Shown in pieces: positions 11,923 to 24,535 of a stretch of DNA of 64,000 bases (positions are counted from its first letter, which is position 1; the number at the start of each line of letters is the position of its first letter). The translations under genes were made by a program, and so were the position numbers. The notes beneath the pieces were generated by a model. That model was not told the origin of the DNA, did not search any database, and saw only the letters and a program-made list of their open reading frames with translations. This stretch comes from Typha latifolia (lineage: Eukaryota > Streptophyta > Magnoliopsida > Poales > Typhaceae). The stretch covers positions 9,788,479 through 9,852,478 of the forward strand of contig CM034109.1 in NCBI GenBank assembly GCA_019914945.1, written 5' to 3'.

Positions 11923-13134
11923 TGTGGCAGAAATGGTGGGTGATTTGTGATTGAGGTGTCATGGTTAGTATATAATAATTAGACAATTATTTCATAATAG
12001 TAGGTTGCAAAATAGAAATATGATAATTGGAATTAGTTTAAAAGCCTTCAATTATCAGAATGAGATACCTTAGATTCAAGCCTTAATTTTACTCAAATTA
12101 TAAAAAAAAACTAATATTGACACATACTGTATTTAGAGTTATGGTAGTTAAAAATTAATGAGAAATCCTCAATCATTGCAGACATCTCCATTTCTAAGAA
12201 AAGTCCTTGAATCCTCCTTCAAACAAGTAGCAAAGTCATTAACATCAGAATCATTTATGACAACCAACCTACCATTAGTTAGCAAATGAAACTAGATTTT
12301 CTCATGCCTTAGTTTTGAGTTAATGTCCACTAGTTATGAAGCCATTTTCTCAAAGTTAGGCAACCGACTCAAGCCATAGAAATAAATTTTGGTGTTCACC
12401 TTGGCTTGAATTAATTTGTATAAATTTTTTTTTACCCACAAAATAAGTATTCATTAGGATTATATACTTTACCAATATTTCACAAATAATTAATTTGCTA
12501 CTAAACTCACTTTTTTAATGATAATTATTTTAAAGCTAATGTATATTCACTTTAGTTTATAATTTAGATAAGTAAATACATGACATTGCTCTTTATATAT
12601 GTTAGTAATAATATACTGTTCTTACTTAAATTTGAGCTAAAATCTATATTAATTTTATGTTTAAATCATAAAATTTCCAACAATTATTATCTCAAATATG
12701 ACTACATTTTGAATAGACCAACCTGACCAAATAATTACCAATATATTAGTATATTATATATAAAATTATAAACGTGCAGAAGATTAAAGAATCGAATACG
12801 GCAAGTAAGTTTTCATGGATCGCTTTCCTGCAACAAATAATAGAGTTGGAACTTTCAAATTTTCCTGCAATTAATGTTTAACTTGCAAAATTCATATTGG
12901 CATTAATATCTGAAAGTGATATTAATTAATTTATTTTTAGAAGTATTCATAACCATTCAATCTGAACTCAATCAGAGGGAGGCAATATGGGAGAGTTTTA
13001 GGAATATATTGCTTTCTTTATATCAATGCAACTTTATATAGTGTGGGATTGTCATACATGGAATGAATGAACAAAGTGAAAAATAATTGAGAAGCTTATT
13101 TAAGAGGCTTTTGTAATTTAATTATATTAAAAAT

Positions 13135-13149
13135 TTTAATTTAGCATAT

Positions 13150-13191
<42 letters not shown>

Positions 13192-13705
13192 GATACATAT
13201 TTTATTATAATAGAGTGTACACAATATATATGCAATACAAACTATAATTTATTATTATAAATTAAAATTTTAAATACAATTAAATTGTAAAAGCCCGTTA
13301 CTTTGGCTCCTTGGCATTATTTTGCAATAATATAACATATTATCACTTAATGTGGCATTTAAAATTGTAAGTTCTATATTTAATATAATTTATCCTTTTC
13401 ATACTCTTTCGCAAATTGCCACCTATATCTTAGCCTTATTACACTACCCAATATTATTGAAATATTTAAGAATTTGCTCATTCTTTTTTTTTTTACTATT
13501 ATTTGTAAAATCAACCTCTTATTTGTAAAATTTCCAATTATTTTCTATAATTTAAGTGTATTTTATTTTTTAATTTAACGTATAAAGCTGAATGCAAATA
13601 TGTTTTATTATAATAAATTGCACATATATATAATGTATACTATATAATTATTATAAATTAAAATATAAAATACAATTAAATTACAAAATTCCCGTGCCGG
13701 TGCCT
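13135..13705 (+). repeat. Degenerate direct duplication of an AT-rich segment
   Basis: The block 13135-13302 and the block 13565-13705 share order and wording: TTTAATTTA, then TTTTATTATAATA, then TTATTATAAATTAAAAT, then AATACAATTAAATT, ending near a CCCGT. The first copy is interrupted by a TA microsatellite at 13155-13188. The two could be flanks of a decayed mobile element or an old tandem duplication. No terminal inverted repeats or coding capacity were seen. Confidence 0.45.
13155..13188. repeat. (TA)17 microsatellite
   Basis: An uninterrupted TA tract of about 34 bases inside the first copy of the duplicated AT-rich segment. Confidence 0.9.
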
Positions 13706-14044
13706 CCGAGGTTGTCTTCAAAATAAATAAAAAATAATATTTCTTCGCATCCATTGAAATGTCGCCAAAGTATGAATGGGGGAAGTTCATACAACCGAGA
13801 TTGCAGCCGATCTTCTTGCACAAACTGGATTCCCTCATCAACCCAACTAACCGTCTCCTTTCGTCCTCTCTTCTCCTACCATTCTCTTCTTCCTCCAAGA
13901 AGAAGCGTTGCCGAAGTAGAGAACCAACTAACCTTCCATGGCCTTCCAACTCTACAGGCAAGACGGTGCCGACTTCATCCCGCAACATCTCATCGACACT
14001 CCATTCTTTAGTATACAAACTGCCGACTTCATCTCTTGGCCGCA

Positions 14045-16888
14045 ATGGAGGCATCAAGCAGCAGAAGCGCCACTCCACCTCCTCCCTCCTCGCCTCCGCC
14101 CCAAGAGCCGCCGCCGCAGACATCTCCGTCCATATCCGATCGCATCGGCTTGGCGTCTCCCGAGGCGAGAGACGACGCCTTGTCCTGCCTCGTCATCCTC
14201 CTCACCTTCTGGATCTTTGGTCTCTCTCTTTACTCCATTTGTATGTCTACAAAGTTCCTTTTTTTTGTAATGTTCGCCTTCTTGATTCCTAAACTGCAAT
14301 TGTTTCTTTCCAAATCTAGCAGCTTCCATGACGTTAATACTTGGATTATATGCCTCGGTGGATTTCCAAGTGGGTCCCTATTGCTCCCGGCTCTTGCAAA
14401 CAAACTCCATCTTTGTGCAGGATATCAAGGTCAGTATGAGAAATGGATATCTCTATCTTCCAAAGGAATTATCTACTAAATCTGTGGTTTGGTGAGCTGT
14501 TCGTCTCCAACTGCAGGTGAAAGCAGAGGAGGGATCGAAGGATGCACCGATGCTTTACGGTTTCCGTGAAGCTCCGCCTCTTGATGTATTGATTGTGTGG
14601 TCGGAGAGTCATAATGTATCTGTACCGGCAAATTTCCACAAGGTTAAGATTAAAAACTGCCCGTTGTTTTTGTGCCGTGCATATGTTTGTTGTAATTACT
14701 GTTAGATCTCAGAATGTTGACAGATTATTACCTCTTCTATGACAGGAATGGATGTATTACCTTAACAGAGGAGCACAAGTTGAAATCGCTTATAATGTGA
14801 AGTCCGAAAAATCCTTTCCATTGAACCTCATTATTGCCCAAGGCAAGCAGAACTTTTTATTTGGTCCTAACTTACTTTTCTGCCTACAAATGGTTAATAG
14901 TACAATATAGTGGGTGTCGGTTTACATTATGCTTTCACCCAGATAATTTGAATGAATAAGATAAACCTCCTATTGTGAACAATTGCACTAGTATTGGTGT
15001 GCAGATCAGTAATCATCGGCCACAAATCAAAATTAGGGTGCAGCTATTCCCCAATGGGCCAAAGGAATGAGATGTACAGGAATAGCTGGTTTCCATTCTT
15101 AAATGGGACTTTAAGTTTATGTTGTATACTGATATTTGACCTAAAAATGAACTAGTTGTTTAGCCAGTTCAATTGCTTCATGTCTAATGACTATTTAATT
15201 TGAGGTCTACTTACCTACATTTCTTTGTGAGCTAAGTGTTGCATTTATTATGTCTCTATCCCCCTGTCATTCAGTTTATTTCTAAGCCACTGCAAGATAT
15301 CATGTTTGGTAAATCTACTTGGTGAAGCGTAGAGATTAGAGAGTTAGTGTGCAATTATACTTGAATGTCGGTTCTGACGTTCTGTTTCTGTTTTCTTTCA
15401 TTCTGTTGTTCGTTTGATTAATTTTTATTTGATCTTTTATTTAGGTAAGGAAAGCCTTCTCCAATGGATTGAGAACCCATCACATCCCAACACCACATTA
15501 TCATGGAATCTGATACAAGGTAAGGATCACATTGATGCTCTTATGTTGGATGGCCTGTGTAACTCGTGCCTTATTTAGTTATACCATATAATTGCAGGGA
15601 ATGGTGTGATTAAAAAGAATATTGAAAAGTCTTATGACTATTATGTTGCTGTGGGAAACTTAAACAGCCTAGATATCGAGGTAAAGTGTATAATTTTTTT
15701 TTGTTTTATTTCTGCATAGCTTAATTTGTCATTTTGGTGCTTTAGCTTGTTACCCCCTTGCAGATATGAATGTAATTTCTCTTCCTGATAAGAGAGAAAA
15801 GAATTAGTTTAATTAATTTGCAGCTCTTTCTATTTCCTTGTTCATGATTTTCATTAAGTAAACCCTGTGTACTCTTCCCATTTTGTTACTTAAATATAGG
15901 CTTATGAAGCAGGTACAACTGAGCTTCAGGATACAGTCTCTCTTGTACAATACAACTGGAGCATTTTACAAATGCTCGCTGGATCAAAAGTTATGTGTGT
16001 TAAGGTTATTCTTTTTCAAGGCAAATGTTGCAATCTTAGCATCAGGCCCTAGAAAGGTGAAAATCTAGCTGATTGTCTGCAATTTTTTTTTTTCAATCTT
16101 CCTGTATGAATGTATATAGTAAGATCCTTTGAGTTTTTTTTTCTCAAATCATAGCTGTTAATGTTAGTGATATGGTGAATTTTCAGCTTCAGGATGGTCA
16201 GTCTGATGAATGGTATGTTAAGCTATCATATGGGCCTAGATGGATCACTTATTTTGTTGGATCAGGTTCGCATGTAATAAGATTCTCATCTCTCTGCCTA
16301 TCTATCTGATAATTCATTTATTTTCCTAATTTTTTTCTCCATGTAGGTCTAATGACTGCAGTAATTCTGTTGGTCTACAAGATACTTAACTACTTATTGA
16401 ACATCCATGGAGATGACGTTGGCCATCAAACTGCGAATACAACTAATGAGAGAACTCCCCTTCTCACTAACAAAGAAGACGACAATCTGAGCTTGGGATC
16501 ATCCTACGAATCTGTGTCGCATGATGAGGAAGATATTGAAGAATGCCTTAAAGCAGCAGCAGCAATGAAGTCGTTAGAAGAGCCTGAGACTAATCACTCC
16601 AACCAACTCTGTGCAATCTGTTGCAATGCTCACAGGGACTGTTTCTTCCTTCCATGCGGGCATTCTGCGACATGTTATACATGCGGAACAAGGTAAAAGT
16701 TTGATTACAGTAGTTGTTTGAAGGACATGAGCATCAACTAGCTGTTTGTTTATTCATGACAACCAATTAAAATACTAATGAGACTAATCTGAAGTTAATT
16801 TTGAGCATGCAGAATTTCAGAAGAGGCAGGAACGTGCCCTATTTGCCGAAGGAAGATGAAGAAAGTGAGAAGAATCTTTGCAGTGTGA
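14045..16888 (+). CDS. APD-type membrane RING-HC E3 ubiquitin ligase
   Basis: Exons 14045-14240, 14320-14429, 14517-14642, 14746-14842, 15445-15519, 15598-15680, 15913-16056, 16187-16265, 16347-16692 and 16813-16888 give 443 residues. A Pro/Ser-rich N-terminus is followed by one membrane segment (about 46-66), a large central domain with conserved blocks ([42 protein letters not shown]), a second membrane segment (about 295-325), an acidic linker and a C-terminal C3HC4 RING from Cys392 to Cys430 (CAIC ... CGHSATC ... CPICRRK). This order matches Arabidopsis ABERRANT POLLEN DEVELOPMENT 1-4, endomembrane E3 ligases needed for pollen mitosis II. The fourth intron has a GC donor, and the first intron has a TAGCAG double acceptor (14319 or 14322) that would add or drop one residue. 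Confidence 0.92.
14843..15444 (+). other. GC-AG intron in the APD gene
   Basis: The exon ends CCCAAG and the intron begins GCAAGC; the next exon starts after TTATTTAG. Phase and the conserved reading [12 protein letters not shown] both require this junction, and no GT donor nearby keeps the frame. Confidence 0.8.
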
Positions 16889-17434
16889 GTTGCAGGGTGT
16901 TTAAATATTCTTCCCCTCCTCTTTCCTTCTTGCTTTGTAATTTGACACTCTAAAGTGAGAGTTTCTTCATTGAAAGGATTTGTTGCATGTACGTGATAAG
17001 ATGAGTTGGTGTAAGGCTGACCAAAATGAAGCTGTTGCTTTTCATTTTGATAATAGGAAATTATCTAGAGATGATTGAGAAATGTGTGATAGTTCTGCTT
17101 TCAGATCCAAGGGTACGTTTGGAACCAAATCTGATTTTATCTAAAAGTAAATTCCATCTTTCAAAAAGTAATGAAATTAAACTGAAATCCATCTAATCTT
17201 ATTGTTTGACATGAGGCTGGAGTTTGTTTTATTTTCCTATTTTACGGATGAACTTAATAAGAGTGTAACAAAACAAGTGTTAGTTTTGAGGTTTAAAAAG
17301 AATTTGTCGACAAATGAATTCCATCTATATTCCCGGGTGCAAAATGTAACAAAACCAGATAGGCGATCAATTCCAGTAGAATTGAATTATGGAAAGGCCA
17401 TTCAAGTTAAACTTGATTTAAAAGATTGTTAACA
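16889..17434. other. Spacer and 3' untranslated region of the APD gene
   Basis: This 546-base gap holds the APD 3' end and an AT-rich stretch from about 17111 that begins GGGTACGTTTGG, a wording common at the ends of plant MITEs. I could not find a matching inverted end. Confidence 0.4.
17420..17423 (-). terminator. Pol III terminator of tRNA-Lys
   Basis: TTTT on the minus strand lies 12 bases past the 3' end of the tRNA-Lys gene, as expected for RNA polymerase III. Confidence 0.6.
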
Positions 17435-17507
17435 CGCCCACCGTGGGGCTCGAACCCACGACCACAAGGTTAAGAGCCTTGCGCTCTACCGACTGAGCTA
17501 GACGGGC
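17435..17507 (-). tRNA. tRNA-Lys (CTT)
   Basis: The minus strand folds as a complete 73-base tRNA without intron or encoded CCA: acceptor stem GCCCGTC paired with the 3' GGTGGGC region, A box TAGCTCAGTCGG, anticodon loop CTCTTAA with anticodon CTT, and B box GGTTCGAGCCC. It matches the usual plant nuclear tRNA-Lys. It lies 218 bases upstream of the golgin start codon on the opposite strand. Confidence 0.97.
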
Positions 17508-17724
17508 TAAGTTGAGTCAATTTTAAAAGAAATCAACTTATACATATTTCTATATTTTTTTTTCCCATAATAAAGCTCCCGGCTGCCCACCAACACGCAA
17601 AGATACATCTCCCTCCCCTCCGATCTCCGGCTGCATCGCTTCAGATGATGCGTAGTCTCACACATCGCCTCCTCTTATAAGCAGTCTTCCCTCCGCGGCT
17701 GACGAATCCATCTGCCCTATCTGT

Positions 17725-20700
17725 ATGGCTTCTTGGCTCAAAGTCGCCGAAGGTACGCAGATCTCGATCTCGCATCTCCTCTAGTTCGATCCATTTCGCG
17801 TCGATGCGCTACAACTCGTCAACCGACCTCATCACTTATTAATATTTGATGGCTTTTCTTGTCATGAATTGGTTCGATCGGTATTTCGCTCTTCGGGCGA
17901 TGTGTAGAGGAACCGATTTGGATTCTGTTCCGGAGACAAGATCGTGTCATGTTAGCTCAAAACTTACTAGAGATGTTTGGTCTCGAAGTAGACGTTCGAG
18001 ATTCTTGATCTTGTGGGAGAATTCCCAATCTTACGTGCATTTTCGTTTAATTTTATGCGGCAGTGTAGGTTCTTTGCTAATTCCAAGAATTCTAGTGAGC
18101 ATTATACTTATGTATTTTAGCTGGTGAAACCAATGAACAGGTTTACAACTATAAATTCCTAGCACATTTGTGCACTGCTTGAATTATAAGTACAAAAGAC
18201 TAGTTTTTTTTGGAGAAACGATGAATGCTGGCATCAGTACCAGTGGTAGTTTTAAATTCTATTGGTCTAAGTGTTTCTCTATATGCTGAATTCAGTTTAT
18301 TGAAATTGACTAGCAAACTGACCTTTTAACAGCCGTGCTGTCATAATTTATATTCTATGAAGTCCCTAAGATTGTCAAATGTTCCAAACAGACTTACTAG
18401 AAGTTGTCGACAGAAGAGCAAAACTTGTCGTTAGTGAATATTCAGATGAGCTGTCCGAGTCACAGGCTTCAGGTACATCCCATTCTTTATTGGACAAATA
18501 TGTCCCATATGCATTGCCTATTAGCAAACAACTTTTGTTGCGAGTTCTTTGGTATCTTTTGGGTTTGGCCACCACACTAATGTACTATTCCTTAATGTTC
18601 TTTTTTGCCACTAATAAGCATCGAAAGGTCAAGAAACTCAATCCAGGAAGATAAAGTTGAAGGAGAAGGTAATTAATCAATGCGACACTCGGATCCAGAA
18701 CATAAGACTTGAACGTTTCTTTAAGGAACAGATAGTATCCTGTATTGACAATTTTATGCAACTCTTGGTTGCAGAGTCAACTGAAGTCCTTCAATATTGA
18801 TGCATCTAAAAGCACCATTCCTGAAGAAGATCAGAAAAGCAAGCAATTATTGCTCCCAGATGTGCAGGATGACAAAATAAGGGCTGCTTCTTCTGAGCAG
18901 TTCTTTGATCTTAATATTAATGAAGCTGGCACTTCATCAATACCAATACCTGATAATAATAGAGATGGAGCAGTTTCAGATCATGAGAATGATAAAGGTA
19001 GAAATGCTGTCAACAATATGGTTGAAGTCCCAGTTGCAGAAAATGATGTACACAGTGCAGCTTCCTCTGCAAACAAAGATGGTACTGATGTAATTCCAAG
19101 AGATGAGGTTGAGATGTCTGCCTCTCCAATGGTGGAGAAAGTGACTGAGACCGCCGGTGGAGATCAATCGATTGGTGTTGATTTCAATGTGTGTTCTGCG
19201 GATAGGGAGATCTCCTTGAATGTTAAGCATGACAAAACTGATTCTGAAACAACTGAAAGACAGAGCGCTAAAAACCCCAAAGAAGCTGAGAAAGAAATTT
19301 TGTTAGAAGCCTCGTCAACCATGAGCAATCAGCAAGAGCATAAAGCTTCTTTCATGAAAGATCAAGATCAACTTGAGGAGGTAAATTGTTTCATATTGTT
19401 GAAGAAGTCACTGTGGATTTAGATTTTTCTTCTTGTTGTTTATGTCTAGTGTTGTGTGCATGTAAGTACGTGTTGGTCAATGGAATTGTATTACTTGATT
19501 CATCAATTTGTTTGACAGGCCCAGGGACTGCTTAAAACTGCTGTGAAAACTGGTCAATCAAAAGAGGCCAGATTAGCACGGGTAAGAAACATGATTGACT
19601 TTGTGTCTATATCAGCTTGCATGTGTAATTTGTCTAAGTTACTTCCCTGCATGCATTTTTGCCTTCCTGTTTATCTTGAATTAAATGTTCTTACTGACCA
19701 ACAGGTTTGTGCTGGTCTCTCATCCCGCCTTCAAGAGTACAAATCTGAGAATGCACAGCTTGAGGAACTTCTTCATCAAGAGGTAAAACTGTTTTACATG
19801 CATTCTCTTGCTTTTATGTGTGGTTATGTCCTATAGGGTCAAGCTTCATAATACTTCACAAAGAAAATTACTTTGTACTTTTTTGTCACTTTGACTATAA
19901 TTGATTTGACATTTGAAATGTGTTCCAGAGAGAGAAGAGTAGTTCATATGAAGCTCACATAAATCAACTACAGCAAGATTTATCTGAATACAGGATTGAA
20001 ACGATGCGAGCTGAATCAAACATGTCTGATGCTTTAGCCGCCAAAAACTCAGAAATTGAGGTTCTTCTTACTTCTATGGATGCTCTGAAGAAACAAGCTA
20101 CTGCTTCTGAAGGAAAGCTTGCATCTCTACAGGTGCCTTTTTCTTATTGTGCCCCCTTGGTTGATGCAGTAAGCTACCTAGATAAACCTATAGTGTTGCC
20201 TATTAGATACCTGAAGAATTAGGAATAGCCCGAATACCGCCGAAGCTTACAAATTGGCATCCTGCTAACATTTGTTTTCTCTTCAACCAGGCAGACATGG
20301 AAACTCTTAGGAGGAATCGTGAATTGACCGAGACACGAATGATTCAAGTACACTGATTAAATAATGAGAGAATTTTTTTTTTGGTCTGAAATAATTATAT
20401 GTTTGTATCATATTCCCTGTAGTAACAATTTTTATCGCTTTCTCATGTTATAGGCTTTGCGAGAAGAACTTGCTTCTGCAGAGCGCAGAGCTGAAGAAGA
20501 GCATGCTGCTCACAATGCTACCAAGATGGTACTCCGAAAGAACTGTTGGATCTCCTTTCGTGATCTTCCCATTTTCAGTTCTTTTCTTTTTAAATAATCA
20601 GCATTATGCAGGCAGCAGTAGATAGAGAGGTAGAACTAGAACACCGAGCTGTTGAGGCATCCAGTGCTCTTGCTAGAATCCAGGTACTATATTATCCTGT

Positions 20701-23111
20701 TCAACCTCTTGTTATTCTTTCAGGACTGAGGCGAGGTATGTTATGGTGAAATTCTGGTTGCTTCTCGTTGTATGTACAGCAAGTTAGTAGCGAGATACAA
20801 CTTTGAATTATCTGATTCCTTGATGTTGTAAATTGTATGTCCATGTGCTCCGTTGGCAATGATGAACCTGGTTTGAAATATATTAAAAATTATGCATCCA
20901 TTTGGCCCTTGAAGAAACATACAGAATCTGTTTACACTAGCATAAGTCAGTATAATTTGATCTGATCATGATAAGTTCATTATTTTCAGAGAACTGCAGA
21001 GGAAAGCACATCAAGAGCAATGGAATTGGAGCACAAAGTGGCTTTACTAGAGGTACTGTGTCATTTGGTCTTCTCCTGTAATTCAGCAAGGTTAAGCAGT
21101 TAATCTAGTTTAAGTTTTTCATGTATTGTAAACACCTCTATTAGGTTGAATGTGCATCACTGCAACAAGAGTTACAAGATGTTGAAGCTCGAAATCGTCG
21201 TGCCCAGAAGAAACCTTCTGAAGAAGCTAACCAAATTCTTCAGGTGATAAAGACAGCAAAAATTACTCCATAGTTATTCAAGAAAATGGTGTCCAAACAA
21301 CTATATGCCATATCTTGGGAACTTAATCTCATTGGGGTTGAATTCTTGAAAACTAGTAGATATTCCTTTCTTCCTTTCTTTGCAGTGACAAATGGCTATT
21401 CACTGCACTCAAAGACTCTGAAGGCAAACTTCATAATATTCCTGCTTATCTTGCATATGTTACAAAAAATAAAATGCAGCTGTTGTTAGTAATCAAAGTC
21501 TAAAACTATGCTGGGAAAATATTTTGTTATAGTATTAGTTTGCCGAAGAATAAATGTTGCTGTTTTTTTATACATGTAACTTCTTTTATTGTGGTGTTTT
21601 TTGAAAATTAAGATGCAGGCATGGCAGGAAGAAGTTGACCGTGCTCGTCAAGGTCAAAGAGAAGCAGAAAATAAGGTTTCGTCTTTGGAGGTACTTATAT
21701 TTTGCAACCCTATATTATGAAAAATTAGTCCAGTTTTTAACTTTTTTGAAGATTAGAAATCCTTTGGGAATTGCACAACTGTTTCAACTTTTAGGTATTA
21801 CAAGAAGATAGCTTGAAAATCTTTAGAGTAGCCTCATGTCCTCGTCTGACTACAACTAGTTTATATCATTATCTCATTTTAAAATTGTCCGAGTGAACAT
21901 GAGAGATTGTCTATGCTTTTACCTTTTGACTTATGATTGTTTGTTAGACAACATCCTTTTTATCATGTTTCAGGCTGAGTTGCAAAAGATGAGAGTAGAG
22001 ATGGCTGGTATGAAAAGAGATGCAGAACATTATTCAAGACAAGTAAGTTTCTTTGATACCAATATTCTGCTAATCTGCTCAATGTTATAGTAGTTACTAT
22101 ACAGAGATTTTTCACAGAACACATAATTTGGACAATCGCTTAAATTTACATCTTTAGCAAATTTCTTAAGTTTCTTCTCTAACTATCATCCTTCTCTGGA
22201 GCACATCGGCACCCTCCAAGTTCTGGTATTATTTTGGAGACTGATATTTATGATATCCTGAAAATTCCAGAATTGATTATTGCAAATCAAAATGATGGCA
22301 GGAAGATCAGTAATCTGTCGAAGAGTTAGAAAGTTGTATGCCTCCTAAGTTGGAGAGGCATACGCATGCTATTCATTAATTTGTATTAGTGACAAATTGT
22401 CTAGACATTGTAAGGGCACATCTGTGTGCTACACACATGTTAGATGAAGCATTTCAGTTCCTAATTTTAATTTGGCAAATTCAATGGTCTTGCAGTTTTA
22501 CATAGTACTTACTACTTTCATATTCTGCAGGAACATATGGAACTAGAGAAGCGATACCGTGAGCTAACTGACTTGCTAGTATGCCATATTTTAGATTGTA
22601 TTCTGCAAATGTAGTTTCCATTTGGCACTTTGTTAGAAATTACCTTGAGTTTACCTGGATTTTTTGTGTTTTGTTTCAGTACCATAAGCAAACACAACTG
22701 GAATCAGTGGCCAGTGAAAAAGCTGCATTAGAGTTTCAACTGGAGAAAGAGTTAAAACGTCGTCAAGAAGTGCAGGTTTGCACTTAATGTTGCTAAAATC
22801 TGTTTCCCTGCTTATGTTGCAAGTATTTATTATGTCATGTCATGACTGTCATAAAATTTTATAGGTAGAAGCAGAGAGGAGCAGAGCTGCCCGCCGAGCA
22901 TTATCATCATGGGAAGAAGATACTGATATAAAAGCGCTTGAGTAAGCTCAGCCTACTCTTCCAGTGTTCAGAATAATCTGCTTTGTTTTCTTTTGTTTGT
23001 TTTCATCCTTACATGGTGGAGGTTCAAGGAAATTTGCTAGAAAACTAATGAGTTGACTGCAGGCCTCTACCTTTGCACCACCGACATATGGCTGCGGCAA
23101 ACATACAGGTG

Positions 23112-23170
<59 letters not shown>

Positions 23171-24535
23171 TGTGCCACACTCCCCCCTGCACCCTATCAT
23201 TCTCTTCTTACATTTTTGTATCTATTTCTTGCAGTTACATAAAGCTGCAAAATTTCTAGATTCAGGAGCTGTACGCGCCACTAGATTTTTGTGGCGATAT
23301 CCGGTTGCTAGAGTAATCCTACTCTTCTATCTGGTACAAACTGGTTGATTTCCATCCTCCTCAAAAGAAATTTTTTTTGTCAGCATTGGAAATGCCTTGA
23401 AATTGACATGACTATGCTTATATGCAGGTATTTGTGCATTTGTTCTTGATGTATCTATTGCACCACCTGCAGGTATACATGCTTTTATGCAACAATTAAT
23501 CGGCAATACACTTTGATTCCTTTTAGTAGAATAATTTGGTGCATTTTCTTGAACAGTCATTACATCAAATCCTAACAATTAGTCGTTCTTTTTGGAAATG
23601 TACTTATTCTTATTTTTATAAAAAGAGTAAGGTATATGGAAATCAAGTGCAACTGTATCTAGCTGACTCATGGAAGCATATCCTGCCCCCCATATTAAAA
23701 TATGACCATTGAGAAAACAAGGGACATCAGCTAAGATGTGGTTAATTCCTGAAAAAAAACCTAGTAACCATGCTGAATGGAGCATTAAGTTGTAAGGAGT
23801 TGCCAGCATTGGAATAATTAAATGTACTTTCAAGTTACAGACAAATTATGATCTTCCAGTTCTTTTCCTATCAGTCTGGCTTCTGCTATAGTGCAATTTA
23901 GGATTTAAAAGGTCTTCATGTACGAAGTTTTGTCAACCTGATAATCACTTGTCATATGTTCAGAATTCCTTTATATCCAATAATAAATTGGGAAAAAAGG
24001 TCTTTCTGCGTGGTTGGGACAATCCATAACATACTCAAGGAAATGGGGATGTGTAGAAATACATTATATGCCTATTTATGTAAATTTAACATGTTCACAT
24101 CTGTGCATATCAAATCACAGATCTGTTTGCCTTCTTGTGTTTGTACTGCCAAAACGATATACCTGTAAGTTCTATAATGATCTATTTTCTTTTTACAGCT
24201 GATGTGTCTAGAAAGACCAATTCATCCCAACATCTCTTTCCTATGAATTATATGGCACAAAACGGACACCAGGAAGAGCAGTAGCATTAAACTACTATGT
24301 GCATACAAGCATATTAGATACATGTTTATAAATGTGCTCGCCTTAGCAATTCATCCAACACCTGAGGATTTCTTTGCCTGTGTGCAGAATTTCTTATTTT
24401 CCCCCTGTTTTCTGGTCACTCTCATACATCGCAATCTATTAATTTTACTTCTTAATACCTCAGGAACAAGCTGACAACTTTGCCTCTCAAGGAGTCGCTG
24501 CATCTCTAGGGATGGGCAACTCGGGCTTGCCATAG
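17725..24535 (+). CDS. Golgin-84-like protein (golgin candidate 1)
   Basis: Twenty-one exons give 698 residues: 17725-17752, 18392-18472, 18628-18668, 18775-19380, 19519-19581, 19705-19782, 19929-20132, 20291-20347, 20454-20528, 20612-20683, 20990-21052, 21145-21243, 21613-21690, 21974-22042, 22531-22578, 22680-22775, 22865-22941, 23063-23108, 23235-23333, 23428-23472 and 24464-24535. The N-terminus MASWLKVAEDLLEVVDRRAK is typical of golgin-84. An acidic low-complexity region (exon 4) is followed by a long coiled coil with conserved blocks such as TGQSKEARLARVCAGLSSRL and AWQEEVDRARQGQREAE. A C-terminal membrane anchor (about 651-669) follows TRFLWRYPVARVILLFYL. Golgin-84 proteins are Golgi-rim tethers for vesicle traffic. 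A (CT)27 tract fills much of the intron after exon 18. Confidence 0.93.
23113..23167. repeat. (CT)27 microsatellite in a short golgin intron
   Basis: A pure CT tract of 55 bases begins four bases inside the intron 23109-23234. It makes up nearly half of this 126-base intron. Confidence 0.95.

Larger units (their letters stand above)
11923..14044. other. AT-rich spacer between DUF761 and APD genes
   Basis: A very AT-rich spacer with no gene. It holds a long TA microsatellite and a degenerate duplicated segment. The last 300 bases become GC-richer and pyrimidine-rich and are probably the leader and promoter of the APD gene; no TATA box is obvious. Confidence 0.6.

Noticed and set aside
13759..14292. 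177-residue frame before and across APD exon 1
   Set aside because: It is low-complexity leader sequence in another frame; the APD frame fits family alignment and splicing.
17111..17430. MITE-like beginning GGGTACGTTTGG
   Set aside because: No matching inverted end or target-site duplication could be found by eye.
18482..18654. Open frame extending golgin exon 2 with a hydrophobic stretch
   Set aside because: It is intron 2 read through; splicing to 18628 restores the usual basic segment GQETQSRK.
23948..24202. Two overlapping plus-strand open frames in the last golgin intron
   Set aside because: No domain, AT-rich codon use, and they lie between exons that join in phase.
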